A DNA stretch of 64,000 nucleotides, from positions 682,001-746,000 of the forward strand of contig NZ_CP041687.1 in NCBI RefSeq assembly GCF_007362475.1, in the 5' to 3' direction. The notes beneath the pieces were generated by a model, which searched no databases, was not told the DNA's origin, and saw only the letters and a list, made by a program, of their open reading frames with translations. This stretch comes from Chryseobacterium sp. SNU WT5. Its GTDB lineage: Bacteria > Bacteroidota > Bacteroidia > Flavobacteriales > Weeksellaceae. Every line of letters starts with the position of its first letter. Position 1 is the first letter of the stretch. This document shows, in pieces, positions 1-8,500 of the stretch. The position numbers and the translations under genes were made by a program.

Positions 1-800
1 GTATGTTCGTTGGCAATTGTATTATCTTTTGAAACGGCATCTACATCTAGGATGTTGGGTTCTTCCACACCGTGCAAATAAAGATTCATCGAGGCAATAC
101 GCAACATAGTGGCATCAAACTCGGTTCCGTTGAACATCTTTCGGTTGATGTGATCTGCATATTTATCGAGCAAAGTTACGTCGTTGTGCTTATCAATATA
201 TTCTTTTGCACCTACCAAAAACCCAGCTGTTCCCACCGATGGATCAGAAATAGTATCTTCCAGAGTTGGTTGCATAAGTTCCACCATCATTTTGATGATG
301 TGTCTCGGTGTACGAAATTGCCCTGCAGTACCGCCGCCTTCTAGTTTAGACAAAAGATATTCATAGATATCACCTTTCGTGTCTTGATGAGTCATATCGA
401 TATTGCCAAGCTTTTCGATCACCTGATCCAAAACGGAAGGTTTTGAAATCCCAAATGTTGCACCTTTCATGTGAGTGGCAAAAAGGCTGGTTTCTTTTCC
501 TAATGAACGGATGAATGGGAAAATTCCATCAATGGTATTTGAAAAAATCAGATGTCTTGCGTTGACATCCATTTCCTTAAGATTTTTCCAACGGAAATTT
601 TGTTGGTCTTCCGTGAAAATGGGTGTGTATGTAAAACCACGTTTAGCTTTGAGCTCGTTTCTGATTTCTTTTTCATCAAGATCTTTAATGAAAATCAAGT
701 AGGTAAGCTGCTCTACAATGGTTATGGTATTGGTAACACCTCCTGTCCAGAAGGTGTTCCATATTTGGTCTATTTGGGATTTTAATTCTCCTGTGATCAT
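1..800 (-). CDS. hsdM: Type I restriction-modification methylase subunit HsdM (partial)
   Basis: This is the N-terminal ~266 residues of a type I N6-adenine methyltransferase; the 3' end lies beyond the left edge. From the ATG at 800 the reading frame stays open to base 1. Residues ~5-130 look like the helical HsdM N-domain. GQFRTPRHI follows at ~160-168 and the SAM-binding motif I, DPSVGTAGF, at ~186-194. The NPPY/F catalytic motif must lie outside. The start is 15 bases after the stop of the receiver-domain gene, so it is probably the distal part of the same transcript; hsdS and hsdR would be expected further left. Identification is by motif and is confident. Confidence 0.9.
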   Translation of the reverse strand, partial: MITGELKSQIDQIWNTFWTGGVTNTITIVEQLTYLIFIKDLDEKEIRNELKAKRGFTYTPIFTEDQQNFRWKNLKEMDVNARHLIFSNTIDGIFPFIRSLGKETSLFATHMKGATFGISKPSVLDQVIEKLGNIDMTHQDTKGDIYEYLLSKLEGGGTAGQFRTPRHIIKMMVELMQPTLEDTISDPSVGTAGFLVGAKEYIDKHNDVTLLDKYADHINRKMFNGTEFDATMLRIASMNLYLHGVEEPNILDVDAVSKDNTIANEH

Positions 801-815
801 TTATTATAATTCTAA

Positions 816-1733
816 TTAAATATTTTCTTTATAGGTTTTTTTAAACCATAATAACAATTCTAAAAGTCCTGAAAACATTGATTGAACTGCATAATTTGAT
901 ATAAGCTCGCCCGTGTATTGTGCCTTATCCAAATGATGAATGTACGTGCCGCAAGTAAGATATATCCATTCTTGCAAAGTTTCTATTTCAGAAGTCTGAT
1001 ATTCTAGTGATGTAGCTTGCCAATTACTTGTGGCAGATTTATTTCCGGAAAGATGGGCATTCTTTTTTCTGAAAGATAACGCAACTGGTAAAACCCTAAT
1101 ACCTTCAAGCTTTAAAAAAATACTTTCTTGAATACTTCTAATATTAGTAAGAATCCCTTTCAATTCAGCTCTGCTTTCATAACGTGGCATTTTAAATATT
1201 GAAAGTAATTGATCTTCTACATCTTCAGACAAAATACCTTCTTCAAAAATTGAAAAAATCTCTGCATTTTGTACTTTTATTATTCTTTCAGGATTAACAT
1301 CTGCATTTTTTTTTATCTCATTGAGCAACTCAGTAAGATCCTCATCCTTACTTTTGTCGAATACTTTACCATCTGCAAAAGAACTATCTTTAAATAATTC
1401 TACAAAACTATTTTTATCTTTTACAAATGACGGCTGTCCCGAGTAAATAAACCAAGGCAAAATTTTATTCTGTGCTTTTAGCTCTGATAGAAATTTTGCT
1501 ACTTCGCCAAATGCGCTATCATCAATATTGCTACCCTGATGATCAGCAGTTTTGAAGAATAGACCATCCAAAATTATAGCATCATAATGTTTATAATTAT
1601 TTTTTAGCTCATCAATTCCTTCAATAGCATTGGAATACCCAATAAGTTGAACATTTTCTAGTAATGCTTCATCTTTTATAGATTGAAAATTAGCATGCTC
1701 ATCATCAAACCATAGTACTTTGTATTTTTTCAT
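816..1733 (-). CDS. Receiver-domain protein with possible HEPN-like C-terminal domain
   Basis: The first ~140 residues form a CheY-type receiver: acidic pair D10/D11, phospho-acceptor D56 in IILDG, S98 and K127 in VFDKS. The C-terminal ~155 residues are not a recognisable DNA-binding output domain. They are mostly helical and contain RKKNAH (R222-H227), which fits the R-x4-H signature of HEPN ribonucleases, though one short motif is weak proof. The gene overlaps the upstream methylase-kinase by 4 bases (ATGA) and precedes hsdM by 15. The phosphoryl donor is therefore most likely the fused kinase. Inference: a phosphorelay output tied to restriction-modification. Receiver call strong, HEPN call tentative. 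Confidence 0.75.
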   Translation of the reverse strand: MKKYKVLWFDDEHANFQSIKDEALLENVQLIGYSNAIEGIDELKNNYKHYDAIILDGLFFKTADHQGSNIDDSAFGEVAKFLSELKAQNKILPWFIYSGQPSFVKDKNSFVELFKDSSFADGKVFDKSKDEDLTELLNEIKKNADVNPERIIKVQNAEIFSIFEEGILSEDVEDQLLSIFKMPRYESRAELKGILTNIRSIQESIFLKLEGIRVLPVALSFRKKNAHLSGNKSATSNWQATSLEYQTSEIETLQEWIYLTCGTYIHHLDKAQYTGELISNYAVQSMFSGLLELLLWFKKTYKENI

Positions 1734-4219
1734 ATTCCTGGTATTAGTGGGAATGTTAATTCCATTGTTGTTACATATTCATCTTCGATACCATCAGGGC
1801 CTGTTTCATCGGTAAAACTAAAATATCCTCTATGTAGTTTCATAACATCATTTACAAACCATAAACCGATCCCATCTCCCGGATTACTACCTAAAGAACT
1901 GCCTTTACGAACCATAGATTCAAATGTGATTTCTTCAGATAATAGTTTTCCTGTATTACTAAAATCTATTTGTACAGTAAAATCAGTAAAATCATATAAA
2001 AGTTCAATCTTTATTTTGTTCTGATTTCCATTGTTAAGCCCGTGATCAAATGCGTGCTTTTCCGCATTTTCTATTATGTTATCAAATGCTTTTCTTAAAA
2101 AATCTTTATCCGCATTAATATACACTCCAATAAAACCATCTTCTTTTATCGCATCTTCACCTAAATCTAAAACGACTTTGTAAAAATTCATTGATCTTAT
2201 TTTAAGACTTTCAACATATTCACGGATAAATTGCAAAAGATCAAAATTCTCAACATTCAATTCCATAAGTTCGATCTTATCTCCAAATCGGTTTACTGAT
2301 TTATTTATAGAATTTAAATCTCTTTCAACTATTTGTAAATAATTTGCAAGTGTTGTATCTAGTTTGTCGCTAGCTTTTAAATCATACAAGCCTGGAAGTT
2401 CAGGATTAACTTTATCTTTTAATATTCGTTGAATAAATTTAAATGCCCCTCTCACATTTTTAAGTGAACCTGCAATCTGATGTCTTAAAAAACTATTCTC
2501 ATCATTTACATCTAAAATTTCCTTATTCAATTCTGAATTAAATTGTTCAGATTTTATTGATAAAGATTTTTCAGCCTTAATGTAGTAAGACTTCGTTTGT
2601 TCTTGGATAGAAGGTAGTTTAATTTTAATACTAAATAAATCGTCTTTTTTAAGATTTGGAATAATGCTAGAACTTCTATAAGCATCTAATTGATCAATTA
2701 CATAGTCTGAGTGTAATTCTGCAATTAAATAATTTATATCAATTTTCTTTTTGTCTATTCTTATTGCTGCTATATCGGTAGAAATATAGATTGGATCCCC
2801 TTTATATTCGAAAAAAGTTGGCTTTAATGTTTTCCATCTCAATGCAACTAAAAGACAATCTTGCTCTATTTTTTTGAGTCCATTCACGGGAATTTCTCTC
2901 GCTTCAATTGAATTGAAATCTAATCGATTATTTACAATATCATTTTTTAGATCTCTTATTCTTACATATTTTCCCACTGAATCCTTGATCCCTCTTGATC
3001 CGAGTAGAAAATATCCTATATCTCCAAATCTTTCTCCATCAAAATCATTTGAAATAAAATATCTTGTTACAGCAAGATTATATTCCTTCTCTTTTATCTC
3101 CTGTGAATCAACATATTTTATAAACCTATTATTTTTTTGTTTTTTTATGTCTTCGTAAAGTTCTACATCATTAAATGTTTTATTTCTTTTACTTTCAGAA
3201 TCATGAACATATTCTGATGCATCGACAAATCTAATCTTTTTGTTATCTGATTTTTTGAAAACAATTATACAAAGTTGTATTGAGGAATGTTGAAAAATTG
3301 AATTAGGTAATAACACGATCGTGTCAATAAAATTGTTATCTACTAATGCTTTGCGTAATTTTTTATTCTTTCGATTTTCAGAGAATAAAAATGACACTGA
3401 AAATAAACAGATTAATTTTGCATGTAATCGTAATTGACTGAGACTATTACCAATTATAAATGATTCCAAAGAAGAATTTTCAAACTTATATAGATAATTT
3501 GATAATTTCATCCCAAATGGAGGATTGGTTACTATTAAATCGAATTCGCTAAAATTATTCCAATCAGAAATGGAATCATCTATCTCATATACAGCATTTT
3601 TTAAATCATATGCCATTAACCTTAGTTTACCTAAAGCCCAAGTTTTACGATTTAGCTCTTGTCCAATGTATCGTTGATCAGAATCAAGAAAAGTTGCGAA
3701 AGAGGCTAAGCCTGCAAATGGATTATAAACCGTTGCATTCTCAGGTAACTCAGCCAAATTCATTATAAATCTTATTATTTCTTTTGGATGAATAAACTCT
3801 CCAAATGTTCGACTTTGATTTTGTACAAGTTTATATAGTATTGAATCGAATATTGAAGCAAAATTTTGCTGTAACTCAAATAAATCAATATTTTCAAAAT
3901 ATCTTAAGATTTCATACAACCTATCATTTGACAGATATTTAATAATCGGACTATAGACTTCTGCTAAATCACTATACTTATCATCGAAACGTATAGAATC
4001 CGCAACAGATTGACTAATGTAAGTGGAGTGATTTAACCCACTTCTCAATCTTCCATCTTTATAAAGTGAAAGTAAAAAAAGAATCACATGATAATCTTCA
4101 GCAGGTACCGCATTTTTTAAAATATCAAATATTTTCCAAATCCTTTCTGTAAAGTAATTAATCTGCTCGCTGTTATAATTATAATTCTCTTTCATTTCTA
4201 AAAATTTTTCTAAGTGCAA
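1730..4219 (-). CDS. N6-DNA methylase / HsdS-like domain / histidine kinase fusion
   Basis: This is an 829-residue fusion. Residues ~1-140 are helical. Residues ~141-385 are an HsdM-type methylase with IHPKEIIRF, a divergent SAM loop VYNPFAG (164-170, N in place of the usual D) and catalytic TNPPFG (231-236). Residues ~398-545 resemble an HsdS target-recognition half followed by the usual helix (LPSIQEQ, 535-541). Residues ~570-829 resemble a histidine kinase: a helical LRHQIAGSLKN segment with candidate H580, N-box DNIIENAEKH (713-722), SNTG (754-757) and G2 box GDGIGLWFV (781-789). It lies 31 bases after the WYL gene and overlaps the receiver gene. The domains are readable; the combined function is inference. 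Confidence 0.85.
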   Translation of the reverse strand: MHLEKFLEMKENYNYNSEQINYFTERIWKIFDILKNAVPAEDYHVILFLLSLYKDGRLRSGLNHSTYISQSVADSIRFDDKYSDLAEVYSPIIKYLSNDRLYEILRYFENIDLFELQQNFASIFDSILYKLVQNQSRTFGEFIHPKEIIRFIMNLAELPENATVYNPFAGLASFATFLDSDQRYIGQELNRKTWALGKLRLMAYDLKNAVYEIDDSISDWNNFSEFDLIVTNPPFGMKLSNYLYKFENSSLESFIIGNSLSQLRLHAKLICLFSVSFLFSENRKNKKLRKALVDNNFIDTIVLLPNSIFQHSSIQLCIIVFKKSDNKKIRFVDASEYVHDSESKRNKTFNDVELYEDIKKQKNNRFIKYVDSQEIKEKEYNLAVTRYFISNDFDGERFGDIGYFLLGSRGIKDSVGKYVRIRDLKNDIVNNRLDFNSIEAREIPVNGLKKIEQDCLLVALRWKTLKPTFFEYKGDPIYISTDIAAIRIDKKKIDINYLIAELHSDYVIDQLDAYRSSSIIPNLKKDDLFSIKIKLPSIQEQTKSYYIKAEKSLSIKSEQFNSELNKEILDVNDENSFLRHQIAGSLKNVRGAFKFIQRILKDKVNPELPGLYDLKASDKLDTTLANYLQIVERDLNSINKSVNRFGDKIELMELNVENFDLLQFIREYVESLKIRSMNFYKVVLDLGEDAIKEDGFIGVYINADKDFLRKAFDNIIENAEKHAFDHGLNNGNQNKIKIELLYDFTDFTVQIDFSNTGKLLSEEITFESMVRKGSSLGSNPGDGIGLWFVNDVMKLHRGYFSFTDETGPDGIEDEYVTTMELTFPLIPGI

Positions 4220-4250
4220 ATATTAGTTTTTAATATGCAACTCAACTGCA

Positions 4251-5240
4251 CTAATGAGCAAATTTAATCTTATTTACTCTTTCTTTTATAACTGAAGCTA
4301 ACTCTTTCGGTTCTAAAACACACATTTTTTCACCATATGAAAGAATCAGAGCTTCGAGTTCGTAATTTAGTTTCACATGAAGATGCAGTATATTATCTTT
4401 GATTTTCTGTGATCCATGAATAGGTTTTGAGCTGATGTATGGAATAATATTTTCCGAAAGTTCAATTTTTACATCAACAGCTTCTTTGGATTCATCATTA
4501 CTCACCCCGATAATGTCTTCAAAATACTCCTTAAAATCAATCTCACAAATTTTGAATGTTGTTTTAGACGGTTGAATATCAACCATCCGATCCAAAGCTA
4601 AATTTTGAATTTTATCAAACTGATGATTATGACCGAATAAAAACCAACGATTATTGTATTGTTTCAGGTAATATGGCGAGATTTTAAAAGTATTTTCTTT
4701 ATCCGAATTGAATCCCTGATATTTTATATCTAAAGTTTGAGTGTTTGCGATATGATGATACAAAGGATTGAGTAGTTCTATGCCTTTCAGGAATTCGTTG
4801 TCTTCAAAACTGATGATTTGTCTTTGGTTTTGAAATTGGTTTATGCCAGAATTTAATTTTGCCTGCATTGTATTGACCCAATCGAAGCCTGGTAGATTAT
4901 TTATTCTTGACAGGGTTTCCATCGCTTCATTGAGTGAATTTAATTCTGATGGATTTAATGGACTTTTTAAAATTGAAAATTCAGAATCTGCGTATCTGTA
5001 AAAAGCTTTTTTACCATCTTTATAACTTTCAATAGGTGCATCGTAGCCAGCTTCGCTACGCATAAAGTCAATGTCTGCAAAAATTTGTCTGCGCGAAATC
5101 GTAGTTTCCTGTGCAAAATGTTCTGTCAGAATTAAGGAACAATAATTAATTAGATCTTGTATGAAGAATTTCTTATAAATATTAGAGAAACATTTGTCCA
5201 GTGCTTTATATCTTATTACCGCATTTTTATTAGTTGCCAT
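4251..5240 (-). CDS. WYL-domain transcriptional regulator
   Basis: A 329-residue protein with an N-terminal winged-helix segment (TTISRRQIFADIDFMRSE, ~residues 60-77) and a WYL core around ISPYYLKQYNNRWFLFGHN. A C-terminal WCX-like extension follows. This is the architecture of BrxR/CapW-type repressors that head many defence operons and sense nucleic acid or nucleotide ligands (family knowledge). The frame is open for 34 further codons upstream, but I prefer the ATG at 5240 (MATNKN): the upstream part would cover the -7 element TATTTTTG and the inverted GTGAGT/ACTCAC pair. It is first in an operon with the methylase-kinase, receiver and hsdM genes. A decayed copy of its 5' end lies at 14,566-14,686. 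Confidence 0.88.
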   Translation of the reverse strand: MATNKNAVIRYKALDKCFSNIYKKFFIQDLINYCSLILTEHFAQETTISRRQIFADIDFMRSEAGYDAPIESYKDGKKAFYRYADSEFSILKSPLNPSELNSLNEAMETLSRINNLPGFDWVNTMQAKLNSGINQFQNQRQIISFEDNEFLKGIELLNPLYHHIANTQTLDIKYQGFNSDKENTFKISPYYLKQYNNRWFLFGHNHQFDKIQNLALDRMVDIQPSKTTFKICEIDFKEYFEDIIGVSNDESKEAVDVKIELSENIIPYISSKPIHGSQKIKDNILHLHVKLNYELEALILSYGEKMCVLEPKELASVIKERVNKIKFAH

Positions 5241-5250
5241 ATAGTCTATT

Positions 5251-5378
5251 CGTGAGTTTTCCAAAAATACGAAAAGAAAAACATCCGTACTCACAATCAT
5301 CTTAAAATGTAAATGGCAGCAATTATTCAATAAATCCATCACTATAGATGAATTTCACTCTTCAAAAAAATATTGCTA
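5251..5378 (-). promoter_or_regulatory. Promoter/operator of the WYL operon (repeat copy 1)
   Basis: Read on the minus strand, a Bacteroidota -7 element TATTTTTG is flanked upstream by ATTGTGAGTA (GTGAGT complement at 5289-5294) and downstream by ACTCAC (complement at 5252-5257). The two sites are inverted and bracket the core promoter, as expected of an autoregulatory repressor site. Further upstream is GAAGAGTGAA, and an imperfect palindrome lies at about 5334-5353. The whole block is repeated at 14,697-14,833, where most of these signals are conserved. Confidence 0.55.
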
Positions 5379-5537
5379 GGCGAACCTATAACCTCCATTA
5401 TCTTAGGCACACTCAAAAGTAGCATTTTTTATTAATAATTTTTTGTTGTCGTTGTAAAAATAGTGTTAGAACCAACTTGGTCTATTTAATTTTTCTAAAA
5501 TATTTATAAAGGTAAAATTACAAGATTTCAACAAATT
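5379..5537. other. AT-rich spacer between the WYL promoter and the druE terminator
   Basis: I see no coding region, RNA gene or clear repeat in this stretch. With the WYL start placed at 5240, the gap to druE (5241-5584) contains the operator region on the left and the druE terminator on the right. Confidence 0.5.
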
Positions 5538-5570
5538 TAAAAAAACCTGTGCAGTAAAAATGCACAGGTT
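5538..5570 (-). terminator. Intrinsic terminator after druE-like gene
   Basis: Stem AACCTGTGCA / TGCACAGGTT (5544-5553 and 5561-5570) with a 7-base loop. On the minus strand it is followed by a run of T, 14 bases after the druE stop. It separates the Druantia-like transcript from the WYL operon. The loop part TGCAGTAAAAATGCA nearly matches a site just upstream of druH (14,531-14,545). Confidence 0.85.
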
Positions 5571-5584
5571 AATTATTTTAAAAC

Positions 5585-8500
5585 TTACCCGAAACTAATA
5601 GTATAAATGAGATCGTGAGCGACATCCTTTTTAATTTCAAAATTAAAATTATCCAAAGGCATTTCGATGGATTTTAAAAACTGTATTGGCTTTAAACCAT
5701 GAGCTACACCTCCATCTATTCTAATAATAAATGATGAACTGTCATTTTTAAATTCAAAATATCTGTAATGTGGTAATTTTTTTTCTTTCTTAATATTAAT
5801 TTCATAATCATATTCTTCTGAAAGTTTTTCCAAATCTTCTCCGTAATCTTCAATAGATCTGTAATTATGAATAATATAATTAGGTGTTTCATAATTTCTT
5901 TGGAAATCGAAATCTGCCAAATGAATTGTAAAATTATCAATCTTAACTTTACCTATTTCTCTAATACTATTTACAAATTGTAAAAGTAAACGCATTGAAA
6001 ATTCAGATTGGTTGTATTTGTCAAAATAGTCGACTGAAAAACTATGATTTGAAATTTTGTTTATAAGTTCTTCTTTATTGTCAATTCCATCAAACATTAT
6101 TTTTGCTAAATCTGAACTTTGAAAATTCTGTGGCAAATAAGAAATTTTCGCTTCATAGATATCCGAACTAAAAACTGGTAAATCAATACTATTTAAGTCT
6201 AAGATTTCAAAATCTTCTACCTTGTAAAACTTCACTTTAGATGTTTTGATAAGATCATCTTCTAGGTTCTGATAGGCAGAATTCGCTATATAGCCGATGC
6301 TTTTGTTATCGTTTAAAACAATAGAAAGATGAACCGGATAATCTAATAGTTTTTGATTTACCCCTTTCTTTAAATTAAAATTATAGGATAATTTGTGAAT
6401 GGATAATTTTTCCAAATTACCAGTGTAATTTATTTGTCCCTCAATGATTAGATTAATGATAATTCTATTTCTTTTTAATTCTTCTAAATTTATTAATTGA
6501 TCTACATCCCAATTAAAAATATCATTACTAATATGAATATTGACTTCCTTTACGCCATGATGATAATGATGGCTAATTATTTCATTGTTTAAACTTCCAA
6601 GAATATTAGAGATATTGAAATCCTCGTTTTGCAACTCTGTCGGTAATTGATTTGCTTGAGCAAACTCTAACCACTCTACAGCAATTTTTCGATCTAATTC
6701 CTCCAAATGCCACTGCGTCGATCTATCAATAAGGCATTTAGTACATGCTTGTTCACACTTGCAATTTTCCAAAATATCATAAGCATGCTTTATAACATCC
6801 TTGGTATATAATGAAAACTGTGATGAATAACCAGCTCCACCCTTCGCAGTATCATAGATAAAAATGGTTTGATAGCCATTGTATTGTTTTACGCCAAAAC
6901 CGAGTTCATTTTCTTCGATTCCTAAAAATTCTGCAAGAGATTTTGTGAATATAACACCTAGGGTATATGTTAGCGTTTTATCATTTAAGCGTTTACCGTT
7001 TTTATTTAATAGTCTAATTTCGGTAAAATCCGTTTTGAATCTCGCTCCTAAAATAATATGGTCTTGTACTTTAGCATCACAGTGACTGTCTCCGTCATTA
7101 TTTTTACCGCCTCGTAAACGAGTGTGTCCTTCTAATTTTTCATTTGAAGTTTCCACTCTTCCACAATTGGTACACAAACTATATCCTTCACCATCGCCCA
7201 TATTATAAAATAATATTTCAGAATCTTTATCTTGTTCCGTAGATCGTATATCAATTACATTACTTTGGTCATCTTTCCAGGGTTTAATGTTCAGCAACAA
7301 AGGTTCAAGATATTGTGGTTTAGATTTTTCGGAAATTACACGCGTCGGAGTTCTGTACAAATCTATTGCAAATCCAACAGGCTCAATAAGTTCGGTATAT
7401 CTACCACGATGTTCACCTAAATCTACTCCCCTGAAAGAATCTATTGCGTTGCATGAAGGACAAGTATCATCTAATCTATTTTCTTCTCCTACAATTCTTT
7501 GAAATCCACAATTTTTGCAACCTTGTACTGCATTTTTCTCACCAGATTGTCCCCAAGTATTTTTCATTATAATCCCAGCAGATTTGTAATTGAGCCCATC
7601 AATTAAAATATTATTACCGGGTGCGAATTCTGTAAGTGCGCTACCAACGGGATAACTTGGATTTTCTTTGAATTTGCTATTATTATTTGAATTTTTTATT
7701 TCATCAATTGTAGTGTTTTCAAACTCAACAATTCCAGTTGGCAATCCTGCGTTTGGTAAGAAATTATTTTCTGCTAAATAGTTGAGAATATGCTTTTTAA
7801 GAAATTGCCCTTTTCGATAACTCACTGCTTTGTAAGCAGGACTATTATCTCCGAAAGCAGCTTCTAACTCAGATAATTTATTATCATACCCTTGATGTAA
7901 TTTTTGCACATCAATGATTGCTTTCGCAAAATTATCATACACGATTGTTTTTAACTGTTTTACATCTGTATTCTCTAAAGGAGTTCCTTTGATCAAATAA
8001 AGCAAGTTTTCTTTGTAGTCATCTATTGGTAAATCTGATAACCAATTCATAAATGCTTGCCCCATATTTGGGGCTGTACCAAAGAAAAAACGTTCAATAT
8101 TTTCTTTTATGTTTAAACCTCTGTTATCATTATTTCTAATAAATAAGCCAAATAACATTGAGTTTAGATGTCTTTCAACAATATTTTTACTGTCAAACTT
8201 CAGAATAGGAGGAGCAATTTTATGTTCTAAGGCCCATTTAGGATTGTTCATAGTTCTTAATCCAATTGGGTTTGGAGCGCAGAAAGTAAGAGCTAATGAT
8301 TTATTTTCTGATCGACGTCCAGCTCTACCAGCTCTTTGTAAATAATTTGCGGGCATAGGTGGAACATTACTCATTACCACAGCCGATATGCCACCAATAT
8401 CAACTCCCATCTCCATTGTAGTAGAACAGCTTAATACATTTATTTCTCCGCCTTCAAATTGTTCTTCGAGCTCATCTAACCTCTTCTTTCTTTGTTGAGC

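Noticed and set aside
1730-4219. Possibility that the methylase and kinase are two genes joined by a missed stop
   Set aside because: The frame is continuous with a plausible HsdS-like linker region and no internal start with a promoter is seen.
816-4219. An ordinary two-component transcriptional system
   Set aside because: The kinase lacks a membrane sensor and is fused to a methylase; the receiver protein has no DNA-binding output domain.
5241-5342. Upstream extension of the WYL protein by 34 residues
   Set aside because: The extension would overlap the -7 element and operator-like sites, and the decayed second copy also aligns from the ATG equivalent to 5,240.
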